Part shown: piece by piece, positions 24,846 to 31,708 of the stretch | Layout of the letters: every line of letters starts with the position of its first letter | How positions within the stretch are numbered: the stretch's first letter is position 1 | Assembly (NCBI GenBank): GCA_051660685.1 | Contig: JBOFQB010000114.1 | Span: forward strand, 1 to 31,834 | Reading direction: 5' to 3' | Length of the DNA: 31,834 nt | Source of the DNA: JAVBSX01 sp051660685 | GTDB lineage: Bacteria > Planctomycetota > Planctomycetia > Pirellulales > Thermoguttaceae | Made by a program: the position numbers and the translations under genes | Notes under the pieces: generated by a model | Told to the model about the DNA's origin: nothing | Seen by the model: only the letters and a program-made list of their open reading frames with translations | Databases searched by the model: none

Positions 24846-26594
24846 ATGGCGAATTATTACATTGACAATCAGGACATTCGTTTTCAGCTTGAACAACTTA
24901 ATCTGCGAGAACTGGCGGAGATACAGGAGCGGGAGACGCTTAATGGGGATGCGGACTATGTTCCCGAGTCGATTGAGGAGATGATTGAAAATTATCATCA
25001 AATCTTGGAAATCGTTGGAGAAGTTGCGGCTCAGACGATTGCCCCAAGTGCCGAACAGGTTGATTTGGAGGGGAACACGCACAATGGGAGTGAGGGGACC
25101 GTAACGCTGCATCCTTTGGTTCAGCGGAATCTGGACCGGTTGAATCAGGCAGATGCACTTGGTTTCACCTTGCCGAGAAAGTATGGGGGGATTAACTGTC
25201 CGATTTCCGTTTATACGGCTGCAACGGAGATGGTTGCCCGGGCCGATTGTTCGTTTATGAACATGTTTGGCTTACAAGGGATTGCCGATACGATTTACGC
25301 TTTTGCGTCGGAAGAGATCAAGGACAAGTACCTGCCTCTTTTTGCAGCCGGGAAAGTAACCGGGGCAATGGTGCTGACGGAACCGGATGCCGGGAGTGAT
25401 TTGCAAGCGGTTCGATTGCGGGCCGATCAGGATGAACAGGGGAATTGGGTACTCAACGGCGTGAAACGGTTTATTACAAATGGTTGTGGAGAAATTCTGC
25501 TGGTCCTTGCCCGAAGTGAACCGGAGATTTCCGATGGTCGCGGTCTGAGTCTGTTTCTTTGCGAACGATCCCCCGCTGTTAAAGTGCGTTGTCTGGAAAA
25601 GAAATTGGGTATACATGGTTCCCCGACATGTGAGCTTGTGTTCGAGAACACCCCGGGCATCTTGATTGGTGAACGTCAACGCGGTTTGATTACCTATGTC
25701 ATTGCGTTGATGAATGGAGCCCGGCTTGGTATTGCGGCTCAATCATTGGGAGTTGCAGAAGCGGCATTTCGTCTTGCTCGGGTCTATGCCCATACAAGAG
25801 AGCAGTTTGGAGGTCCGATTGAACGACTTGCGCCGGTTGCGGAGATGGTAACGGACATGCAGATTTCGATTGAAGCAGCTCGGGCGTTGACGTATGAAAC
25901 GGCGCGGGCGTGTGATTTGGAGAACAACATCAACCGGCTTCTTGCGTTGGATGTGAGTCAATTCCCTGAATCGGAGAAGAAACCGTTAAAACCGCGAGCG
26001 AGGACCCATAAACGGTTAAATGCGATGTTAACACCTATGAGCAAGTATTTTGCGAGTGAGATGAGTATTGAGGTGACGAACAAGGCGGTTCAGGTTCTTG
26101 GGGGGTCCGGTTTTCTGAAGGATTACGCGGCAGAACGTTATTTGCGGGATGCAAGGATTACGAACATTTATGAGGGGACGAGTCAATTGCAGGTTGTTGC
26201 GGCGATTCGGGGAATAACATCGGGCGTTTTTGAGACGTTTGTCAAGGAGATGGAGGAACGGAGATATGAGAATCCGCTTCTTGAGGAGTTGAAAGTCGAG
26301 TTGGTTGCCGACCGGGAGCGGGTTGGTCGAGCGGTTGAATTTGCAAAAGAAAAAGGCGGAGCATTTGTTGAACTGATTGCCCGACCGCTTGTTGATTCGG
26401 CGATTGCGATCATCATTGGGCATTTCTTCCTTTCGCAAGGGAAGAATAGTGCCCGAAAGGTCCGGGTTGCGAATTACTGGATCAAGAAAAACCGGGCTGT
26501 GATTGGAATGAAATGCGATTCCGTTCTGCTTGGCAATACGCAAGCGGTCGAAGAATACGAATTACTTGCCGGTCCCGTCCCGGTTTTGGACTAG
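24846..26594 (+). CDS. Acyl-CoA dehydrogenase family protein
   Basis: 582-aa FAD-dependent dehydrogenase, longer than the usual 380-400. The core has the N-terminal helical domain, the FAD/acyl-binding VTGAMVLTEPDAGSDLQAV, NGVKRFITNG, KLGIHGSPTCELVFEN, the GARLGIAAQSLGVAEAAF helix, AHTREQFGGPI and the catalytic-Glu region RITNIYEGTSQLQVVAAIRG (Glu443), then about 125 more residues with a helical C-terminal domain. An insertion of about 25 residues between the two core helices (NINRLLALDVSQFPESEKKP) is unusual. The acyl-chain preference is not clear from sequence. The ATG at 24846 has no ribosome site of its own and follows a short ORF that does, suggesting coupled translation. No beta-oxidation partner genes are adjacent. 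Confidence 0.92.
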   Translation: MANYYIDNQDIRFQLEQLNLRELAEIQERETLNGDADYVPESIEEMIENYHQILEIVGEVAAQTIAPSAEQVDLEGNTHNGSEGTVTLHPLVQRNLDRLNQADALGFTLPRKYGGINCPISVYTAATEMVARADCSFMNMFGLQGIADTIYAFASEEIKDKYLPLFAAGKVTGAMVLTEPDAGSDLQAVRLRADQDEQGNWVLNGVKRFITNGCGEILLVLARSEPEISDGRGLSLFLCERSPAVKVRCLEKKLGIHGSPTCELVFENTPGILIGERQRGLITYVIALMNGARLGIAAQSLGVAEAAFRLARVYAHTREQFGGPIERLAPVAEMVTDMQISIEAARALTYETARACDLENNINRLLALDVSQFPESEKKPLKPRARTHKRLNAMLTPMSKYFASEMSIEVTNKAVQVLGGSGFLKDYAAERYLRDARITNIYEGTSQLQVVAAIRGITSGVFETFVKEMEERRYENPLLEELKVELVADRERVGRAVEFAKEKGGAFVELIARPLVDSAIAIIIGHFFLSQGKNSARKVRVANYWIKKNRAVIGMKCDSVLLGNTQAVEEYELLAGPVPVLD

Positions 26595-26631
26595 AACTTT
26601 TGTCAACGTGCCGCATCAAGGAGACAGTGTA

Positions 26632-26862
26632 ATGACATCATTGCAATTTAGCACTAGGGTTGAACCGGGCGGAATCCTGACGATTCCAGCACTTGCTCCT
26701 CTCCAATCCCGAATGGTCAAGATTGTCGTTGAAGAAGAGAGTGTCCCGGCATCACTTGCTCTTGAACGGGAAGACCCGACGCTGGGAGGTAAAATCTCTG
26801 CTGAATTACTCGGTTCTATCTGGGAAACCGGCGATGTTCTCGCGCCTGTTGACGTCGTTTGA
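26632..26862 (+). CDS. Small protein of unknown function
   Basis: 76-aa acidic protein (begins MTSLQFSTRVEPGGILTIPA). The AAGGAG sequence 8 bases before the ATG is one of the strongest in the window and decides the start. The N-terminal 30 residues are beta-like with GGILTIP, which recalls AbrB/MazE-type swapped-hairpin antitoxins, but I cannot confirm a match and no toxin follows. Likely cotranscribed with the acyl-CoA dehydrogenase 37 bases upstream. A REP-like copy begins 4 bases after its stop. Confidence 0.6.
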   Translation: MTSLQFSTRVEPGGILTIPALAPLQSRMVKIVVEEESVPASLALEREDPTLGGKISAELLGSIWETGDVLAPVDVV

Positions 26863-26865
26863 TTT

Positions 26866-26924
26866 CGTTTAGCCGCGATACAACGTATCGCGCGTACTTA
26901 GCCCGGCGCAAGCCGGACGAAAAC
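26866..26924. repeat. REP-like double-hairpin element, copy C
   Basis: Consensus-type copy. It has CGTTTAGCC, stem GCGATAC-AAC-GTATCGC, GCGTACTTAGCC, stem CCGGC-GCAA-GCCGG and GACGAAAACG. It lies between two small genes and would be translated as an N-terminal extension if the next gene were started upstream. Confidence 0.9.
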
Positions 26925-26939
26925 GCATTACCGTCGCTT

Positions 26940-27215
26940 ATGTTGAGATTACTTGTCCTATTATTGATGATTGGAATCCCGATTGGGACGGGGTTTTGGA
27001 TCGCTTGGTATTTGAAAAAGAAATATCACGAACAGGCTGCTTACTTTTCCAATGTTTCGGACATGAGTCCGGCTGGAAACTTTGCTGAAATGCCCTTGAA
27101 AGAAAATTCCGGCACTTTTGAACCGGTTCAGCCGGGCGCCGAACAAGCGGGTGATGTGATGAACATCCTGAAACAGACAGGGCTTATCAATTCGTTGACA
27201 GATAAAACGTTGTAA
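26940..27215 (+). CDS. Small membrane protein of unknown function
   Basis: 91-aa protein with one N-terminal membrane helix (LLVLLLMIGIPIGTGFWIAWYL), then a KKK stop-transfer motif and a hydrophilic tail (MSPAGNFAEMPLKENSGTF...). The start at 26940 was chosen because it begins the helix. An in-frame reading from 26859 would translate REP copy C and is considered an artefact. No ribosome site is clear. Converges with smpB; only 35 bases separate the stops. Confidence 0.6.
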   Translation: MLRLLVLLLMIGIPIGTGFWIAWYLKKKYHEQAAYFSNVSDMSPAGNFAEMPLKENSGTFEPVQPGAEQAGDVMNILKQTGLINSLTDKTL

Positions 27216-27250
27216 AAAAACAGTTGGGCAAATCGTTCGAACCAATCGTT

Positions 27251-27745
27251 TTAACGGCGTTTCATCATTGACATGCGGAGTCCGCGAGCCGTATCGGCTG
27301 CTTTCTTCGATTCCCGCTTGTCAAAATCCTGCTTGCCTTTACACAATCCTAACAACAATTTAGCACGTCCTTCTTTGTTGAAATAGAGTTTCAGCGGGAC
27401 AAGAGTATGTCCTTTTTCGTAGGCTCGCATTGCAAATCGTTTGATCTCCCGTTGATGAAGAAGCAATTTGCGGTCCCGTTTCGGTCGGTGATTGAACTGA
27501 TTGGCTTCAACGTATTCAGGAATGTCGCAACCAACCAACCAGACTTCGCCGGATTTGATACGACCATAGGATTCGCTGAGAGAGACGTTACCTTTGCGAA
27601 GACTTTTGACTTCACTTCCGACGAGGACGATTCCACATTCGAGCGTTTCCAAGACATGGTAATCATGTCGGGCCTTACGATTTTCTGACACCATCTTTTC
27701 GTTGGGCGAAAGATCGGCTTTATTTTTTTTCTTTTTTGAAGACAC
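27251..27745 (-). CDS. smpB: SsrA-binding protein SmpB
   Basis: 164-aa RNA-binding protein that, with tmRNA, rescues stalled ribosomes. Family signatures: NRKARHDYHV, LECGIVLVGSEVKSLRKGNVSLSESYG, NQFNHRPKRDRKLLLHQREI and LYFNKEGRAKLLLGLCKGKQDFDKRE, then a basic tail ARGLRMSMMKRR. The start is a GTG at 27745, giving a basic N-terminal tail (SSKKKKNKAD) like that of other SmpB proteins. A longer in-frame reading to 27832 would translate REP copy D. GGCGGA lies about 11 bases upstream of the GTG. No tmRNA gene was seen in the window. Confidence 0.95.
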   Translation of the reverse strand: MSSKKKKNKADLSPNEKMVSENRKARHDYHVLETLECGIVLVGSEVKSLRKGNVSLSESYGRIKSGEVWLVGCDIPEYVEANQFNHRPKRDRKLLLHQREIKRFAMRAYEKGHTLVPLKLYFNKEGRAKLLLGLCKGKQDFDKRESKKAADTARGLRMSMMKRR

Positions 27746-27763
27746 GAGGAAAAGTCCGCCAAT

Positions 27764-27826
27764 GTTTAGCCGCGATACAACGTATCGCGCGTACTTAGCC
27801 CGGCGCAAGCCGGACGAAAACAAACG
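27764..27826. repeat. REP-like double-hairpin element, copy D
   Basis: Nearly identical to copy C over its length: GTTTAGCC, GCGATAC-AAC-GTATCGC, TTAGCCCGGCGCAAGCCGG, GACGAAAAC. It sits immediately upstream of the smpB start, on the other side of the ribosome-site region. Confidence 0.9.
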
Positions 27827-27843
27827 TATCACGTGTTCAGAAT

Positions 27844-27870
27844 GTTTAGCCGCGACACAACGTATCGCGC
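27844..27870. repeat. REP-like element, copy E (first hairpin only)
   Basis: GTTTAGCCGCGACACAACGT followed by ATCGCGC. It has the first half of copy D with one T-to-C change and lacks the GCAA hairpin. It begins exactly 80 bases after copy D and lies between smpB and the tRNA-Cys gene. Confidence 0.85.
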
Positions 27871-27899
27871 ATCCAGTTCAGAATCACAGAAAAGAAAAA

Positions 27900-27972
27900 A
27901 GGCGCCGCCCGGATTCGAACCGGGAAATCGCGGATTTGCAATCCGCTGCCTTAGCCGTTTGGCTACGGCGCC
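27900..27972 (-). tRNA. tRNA-Cys(GCA)
   Basis: Complete cloverleaf on the minus strand, 73 bases. The acceptor stem is GGCGCCG/CGGCGCC, the D-arm GCC...GGC, the anticodon stem GCGGA/TCCGC with loop TTGCAAA (anticodon GCA), and the T-arm CCCGG-TTCGAAT-CCGGG. The discriminator is U73, the expected Cys identity base. CCA is not encoded. A run of T follows the 3' end (27895-27900), consistent with termination. Confidence 0.97.
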
Positions 27973-27984
27973 AATTTGTGTAAA

Positions 27985-28040
27985 GGGCTTCTGGGTTGTT
28001 CCTCGACAACGGCTCCTCTACCTGAGCTAAGTTATCGGCT
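27985..28040 (-). pseudogene. tRNA-like remnant upstream of tRNA-Cys
   Basis: The minus strand reads GCCGATAACTTAGCTCAGGT followed by AGAGGAGCC, matching the 5' acceptor half and D-arm (TAGCTCAGGTAGAG) of an elongator tRNA. An anticodon-arm-like GTTGT/ACAAC stem with a loop of only six bases follows. There is no T-arm or 3' acceptor strand before the tRNA-Cys gene 12 bases later. The specificity cannot be assigned. Confidence 0.5.
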
Positions 28041-28210
28041 TCTTCTCTATGGCAGTTCAACAATTTCTCCCCTTTTCTGCACCTACATTTTTCTTTCTTA
28101 TTCTTATAGCGCACATTCTCTCCACCTTTCGTCCCTTGTCCAGCCCCCCCAACCTGTATTGAGAGCATTTCCAGCATTACTCTGTACACTGTAACCGGCA
28201 CGACCAGGAC

Positions 28211-28489
28211 GCTAACAAGTTTGGTTTTGCGACCTGAACCGGAGCCGGGTTGGACGGATATGTTTTTACCACAAAAGCCACGAAAAACACAAAAAACTGT
28301 ATTAGACTTGTTCGAGCACTCAAATCACCTTGCCTATTTTTTCAAATGAATGTATTTTTGGCAGAATAGATAAAATTTCTTGAGTATTTCAGTCGGTTGC
28401 CGAACAAGTCTATTTTGTAGGGTTTTCGTGACTTTTGTGATTTTCGTGGTTCAAAAATAAAAATTGTCCCTTTTCGCAAACTTGTTAGC
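28211..28489. mobile_element. MITE-like element with nested inverted repeats
   Basis: Ends are a perfect 13-bp inverted repeat, GCTAACAAGTTTG (28211-28223) and CAAACTTGTTAGC (28477-28489). Inside is a longer imperfect inverted repeat built on ACCAC(A/G)AAA...CACGAAAA-type sequence, containing a perfect AGACTTGTTCG (28304-28314) and CGAACAAGTCT (28401-28411). About 279 bases with no coding potential. No target duplication was certain. The flanks are the tRNA region and the DUF5685 gene. Confidence 0.65.
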
Positions 28490-28841
28490 AGACTGGACTG
28501 GTAAAAAAAACTTTTGTTCTCCCTGTTGCTTTCCAAGAGAATCATGCTAAAATACAGTGTGGTTTTGTACAAATTGCACTTTTTAAGCAAAATTATCGAA
28601 TAGACAAAAAATTTTTTACAATTAGTTTTCGCGTAAGCGATTGTTGTTCCTCACAAATACCGCCAAAATTTAGGAAGTACCAACAATGTCGTAATCGCGC
28701 CCCGAAAGGGGCGTCGAACGGTGTTGTGGTATTTGCCCCTTGGCGGGGGTTGTGAGGACGGCGCGGTTAGATGCCCCGTTTTCGTTTCTTGGGTTTTCTT
28801 AACCGTGTTTTCACGTCCCCTCTTTTCTGAAAGGAGATACA
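28490..28841 (+). promoter_or_regulatory. Leader region of the DUF5685 gene
   Basis: About 350 bases. A promoter-like pair TTGCTT (28526-28531) and TAAAAT (28548-28553) is spaced 16 bases. Two hairpins with GNRA-type loops follow, TCGC-GTAA-GCGA (28629-28640) and CGCCCC-GAAA-GGGGCG (28698-28713), then a G-rich stretch CCCCTTGGCGGGGG near 28737-28750. The leader could be structured RNA. No reading frame in it looks coding. Confidence 0.35.
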
Positions 28842-29936
28842 ATGTTCGGTTTTCTCAGACCTGATTCCCGTTCAAAAGAATATCGTGCATTATATTGTAA
28901 CACTTGTCGACATCTCAGGTCTAATTATGGCGTAACATCCCTGCCATTTTTAAGCTACGAAGCCGTATTAATCCACGCAATCGCCCTAGACACAGCAAAA
29001 ATTTCGCTTGCCATGCCAGCCTCACGCTGTAAAATCATACCTTTTCCTAACAAAGCGGATGATGAAAATGAGTTGCATAAGACCATCGGCGAGTTTTCCT
29101 CTGCCCTGACGCACCTGTTGTTAAAAATAAAACTTGAAGATGATGTTCAAGATGATAATTCTTGGAAAGCAAAGAGATTACGAAATTTTTACAACAAAAA
29201 TTTTGTTAAGTGTTTTGAGTATTTTTCTGCATTGGATTCAGAATTTCAAAACAAAGTCAAAGCCATAATTGCATCACATTTCACGTTGGAAACACGGGGG
29301 GCAAGCATACAGTTGAAAGATTATGCACAGCCAACCGCCGATGCTTTTAGTTATGTTTTCAGTCTTTTCGGAAAGGTTGTCAACGATAAGGACCGCCAGA
29401 ATGTTTATTCTCGATTAGGGGAACTGGTAGGACGGGCAATTATTTATGCTGATTGCGGTTTTGATTGGAAAAAAAACAAGCGGAAAAGAGCGTACAATCC
29501 CGTCGAGAATACTGAAATGGCCGTTTCGGCGTTTGTCAAATCTCAGGAGATGTTACGAGAATCTGCAATGATCGCAGTTGACACGTTTGGTCTCGAATCG
29601 ATTACGTCGAAAATTCTACTTGGTGTACATGATCGGCTTTATCGATTTGCGGAAAAAGACAGGATATACAAAAAATACTTGGGGCCGATTAAAGTGGTTA
29701 CAGATAAAGCTGAAGAGCAGGCAAGCAAAGGAATTGTCCTTGCGTCCTCCATTTGCCCAAGCCTAGCACTGTTCGCGGAGGGAGGAGGTGGTGGAGGGGA
29801 CGGGTGCTTAGGAGTGTGTTTCTTGCTGATTTGTTGTTCCATAATATATTCTATGGGCGATAAGTTTTGTGCAGGATTTGAAAATGGCTGCCATAATACC
29901 GGGCAGGGATGTGGTTCTGACTGTTCCAAGTGTTAA
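28842..29936 (+). CDS. DUF5685 family protein
   Basis: 364-aa protein of unknown function. It begins MFGFLRPDSR...EYRALYCNTCRHLRSNYG, the DUF5685 N-terminal signature with Cys19 and Cys22, followed by helices (FLSYEAVLIHAIALD). An acidic EDDVQDD motif is at residues 99-105, matching the D-rich DDxxDE-like site common in this family. The middle is helical with AYNPVENTEMAV. From about residue 312 the tail changes: a poly-Gly run (GGGGGGDG), a hydrophobic CLGVCFLLICC segment that could be a membrane anchor, and a C-terminus with nine Cys in about 45 residues. AAGGAG six bases before the ATG decides the start. It looks more AT-rich than the core genes by eye. Neighbours downstream are a frameshifted small gene and IS remnants. 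Confidence 0.8.
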   Translation: MFGFLRPDSRSKEYRALYCNTCRHLRSNYGVTSLPFLSYEAVLIHAIALDTAKISLAMPASRCKIIPFPNKADDENELHKTIGEFSSALTHLLLKIKLEDDVQDDNSWKAKRLRNFYNKNFVKCFEYFSALDSEFQNKVKAIIASHFTLETRGASIQLKDYAQPTADAFSYVFSLFGKVVNDKDRQNVYSRLGELVGRAIIYADCGFDWKKNKRKRAYNPVENTEMAVSAFVKSQEMLRESAMIAVDTFGLESITSKILLGVHDRLYRFAEKDRIYKKYLGPIKVVTDKAEEQASKGIVLASSICPSLALFAEGGGGGGDGCLGVCFLLICCSIIYSMGDKFCAGFENGCHNTGQGCGSDCSKC

Positions 29937-29962
29937 TGCAATCTAAAGTTAGGTGGTATCCC

Positions 29963-30085
29963 ATGCCATGTGTGATTTTACCTGGTGAGTCTATAATGCC
30001 CGTTAATGAGCATATTCACTTTTACTTTTACTGTACAGATAAAAAAAATACCCAAAGGAGAAACAAATATGAGAAGAGATTTTGA
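29963..30085 (+). CDS. Possible 40-aa ORF after the DUF5685 gene
   Basis: ATG at 29963 follows AGGTGG. It encodes MPCVILPGESIMPVN and then an aromatic stretch, ending at a TGA that overlaps the next gene's start by 17 bases. The second half uses the next gene's ribosome site region, so it may be a chance frame. Low support. Confidence 0.25.
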   Translation: MPCVILPGESIMPVNEHIHFYFYCTDKKNTQRRNKYEKRF

Positions 30086-30391
30086 GATTGGTATTCGCAA
30101 CGCACTTGGATTGATTAACCCAACAGTCCAGCACCATAAAGGAGAGATGGAATCTTTAGCCCATGTTGTTTATGGGCTTCCAGCGTTTATGTTAACGATT
30201 ATAATCCAGATGATTACAATGGCATAATCCCAGATCAAGATATTGTTCGTCTCACATGCTTAGTTGACGAATTCAGAGAATTGGTTGCTCCGTGTGAACA
30301 AAGTGTACCTGTACACACAATAGATGCAGTCCGGGGAAGAAGTCTTATAGTGGAAATTGCAAGGATTATCCAACTCATTGACAACCGTTAA
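30069..30391 (+). pseudogene. Small gene interrupted by a -1 frameshift
   Basis: Start at 30069 with AAAGGAG 10 bases upstream. The first frame gives MRRDFEIGIRNALGLINPTV and continues to a stop at 30225-30227. From about 30181 the -1 frame is open and protein-like: VYVNDYNPDDYNGIIPDQDI, then VRLTCLVDEFREL, ending IARIIQLIDNR at a TAA at 30389-30391. Restoring one base near 30180 (GCGTTT) would give a continuous 107-aa protein. I do not recognise a family. It could be a decayed gene, a programmed frameshift or a sequencing error. Same strand as the DUF5685 gene, 132 bases downstream. Confidence 0.55.
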
Positions 30392-30709
30392 GATACTCCT
30401 GCAGGGCGGTTGTTAAATAGATTGTTTGAGTAAACCCAAAGTACGATTTTTGATGCCATAATAAACGTTCCTTTCGTGGAAAAATGGGGAGAAAATCAAA
30501 GAAAAACTGCAAGATTCACCCTTTTTACCAAAGGGAACATCGAGAGGAGTACAGAATACAAGACAGGAAGCGTGCCACTCGACCGCAAATGATGCCAATG
30601 CGGCTCACTCCTTTACCCTCGGCATCTTCGGTGGTCCTTGCCCACCTTGCATTTTCAAGTGTTTTGTCATTATCGATACAGCGAACAACGGGATCGGAGA
30701 TAACGTTTC
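30392..30709. other. Non-coding or decayed region before the IS5-type transposase fragment
   Basis: 318 bases. The sequence at 30404-30420 (GGGCGGTTGTTAAATAG) is weakly similar to the inverted end GGGCGTGTTCACACTAT that flanks the transposase on its other side, so it could be a decayed IS end. No N-terminal transposase frame could be read in the remainder. Confidence 0.3.
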
Positions 30710-31111
30710 GTGCGGCAGCACCTCTGCGATGCAACAGCCTGTTGCCCGATTGTGTTTCACCTTTCGACGGGTCAAGCGGCGGACGATCCCGAAGGTCGGC
30801 GATTGATCCCCAAACTGCCTGAGTCTTATCGGAATCATAACATTTCCTTGTTAATGGACAAGGCTTATGAGGGGGAGGCGATTCGCGGTTTGGCGGTATC
30901 CTTGGGCTTAGGGCCAGTTGTTTCGCCGAAAAGCAATCGAGTTGAACCTTGGGAATACGATAAAGAGCTTTACAAGCGTCGGAATGAGGTGGAACGATAT
31001 TTCCGCCGATTGAAGGGTTTTTGCCGGGTTTTTACACGGTATGATAAACAGGATGTGATGTACTCCTCCTTTGTTGTCTTTGCCATGATTTGTGACGCCT
31101 TACGAAAATAG
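30710..31111 (+). pseudogene. IS5-type transposase, C-terminal fragment
   Basis: 133 residues of a DDE transposase. Visible are IVFHLSTGQAADDPEGRRLI, the second catalytic Asp in LLMDKAYEGEAIRG and the Glu region RNEVERYFRRLKGFCRVFTRYDK, then the hydrophobic C-terminus. The first catalytic Asp and about the first half are missing: a stop (TAA) lies 9 bases before the GTG at 30710 in the same frame. The IS427/IS1031-type group of IS5 fits best. The 3' end of the element appears to be GTGTGAACACGCCC ending at 31124, which includes the region just past the stop codon. Confidence 0.75.
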
Positions 31112-31124
31112 TGTGAACACGCCC

Positions 31125-31379
31125 TAGTATAATGAATAACCCTAACATCAGGAAAGACTTCCCGCACCTCATCGGTTTGCGAATGTGCAAATATACAAGT
31201 AAAAGGAGTCGTCTCGGGTCGCACTTTGAATGTATCAAAATTTTCGGACAAACCGAAAGTACCCCCCCCCATCCGCAGGAGTGTGTGATTGTTTTACCAT
31301 TATACTCACCGAACAAATCCTTTTCAGACCGATCCGAAGCATTGTTGTATAATATCAAAACATTTTTTTCCAGAGTCAT
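31125..31379 (-). pseudogene. Gene remnant P2 with a G9-tract frameshift, cut by the IS
   Basis: ATG at 31379 with GAAGG 9 bases upstream, 10 bases after the stop of P1. The first frame reads MTLEKNVLILYNNASDRSEK, then FGEYNGKTITHSCGW to a run of nine G (31270-31262). After the run, the frame reached by ten G reads TFGLSENFDTFKVRPETTPF, then FAHSQTDEVREVFPDVRVI, and runs into the IS end at 31124. Neither frame alone continues well. No family is recognised; the gene is broken by the tract and by the IS. Confidence 0.55.
31262..31270 (-). repeat. Homopolymer G9 tract inside remnant P2
   Basis: Nine C on the plus strand (nine G in the P2 reading direction). The downstream frame fits a ten-G tract, so the run could be a slippery site, a phase-variable switch, or a length error. 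Confidence 0.85.
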
Positions 31380-31389
31380 TGTTTTACCT

Positions 31390-31697
31390 TCAATTATTGT
31401 ATTCAATAAACTGAATAAACGATTCAATGTTGATCACATGAGCTTTTGAAAATTGTTTTGCGCACCAATCGGCATTACCGCCTGTCAGAAAAAGGTTGTG
31501 TCTCAGCGACAATGGCACTATCGGCACAGTTCCATTATAACTTTGTCTGTTTCGATTATGGACTTGGTTGCTGTACCAATATATTTACTAATGTCTTCGG
31601 GATGGTGAATCACAATGTATGTTTCACATTCGACATTTTTTTGCTTGGCAAACGGCTCCGGCAACGGTAACGGCAACCACTTAAACACCGTTTTCAT
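31390..31697 (-). pseudogene. Gene remnant P1, frameshifted, next to an IS end
   Basis: The first frame starts at ATG 31697 and reads MKTVFKWLPLPLPEPFAKQK, then ECETYIVIHHPEDISKYIGT, ending TAG at 31518-31520. Shifting -1 within GACAAAGTT (restoring an A) continues as SYNGTVPIVPLSLRHNLFLT, GGNADWCAKQFSKAHVINIE and SFIQFIEYNN to a TGA at 31390-31392. The whole is about 102 residues. The putative ATG is only a few bases from the IS end at about 31699, so the true 5' end may be interrupted by that IS. It appears to form an operon with P2. Confidence 0.5.
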
Positions 31698-31708
31698 TAG
31701 AGCCTATT

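Noticed and set aside
26632..26862. Antitoxin call for the 76-aa protein after the acyl-CoA dehydrogenase
   Set aside because: The N-terminus weakly recalls AbrB/MazE folds, but there is no adjacent toxin gene, so the protein is left as unknown.
26859..26939. N-terminal extension of the small membrane protein
   Set aside because: It is the translation of REP copy C (FSRDTTYRAYLARRKPDEN); the same peptide recurs wherever the repeat is read in that frame, so it is not protein-coding.
27884..28201. 105-codon minus-strand frame over the tRNA-Cys locus
   Set aside because: Its second half is the translation of the tRNA-Cys gene and the tRNA-like remnant; this is a familiar tRNA artefact.
30970..31272. 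100-codon minus-strand frame over the transposase end
   Set aside because: The part over 30970-31124 is antisense to the transposase; only the part beyond 31124 belongs to remnant P2.
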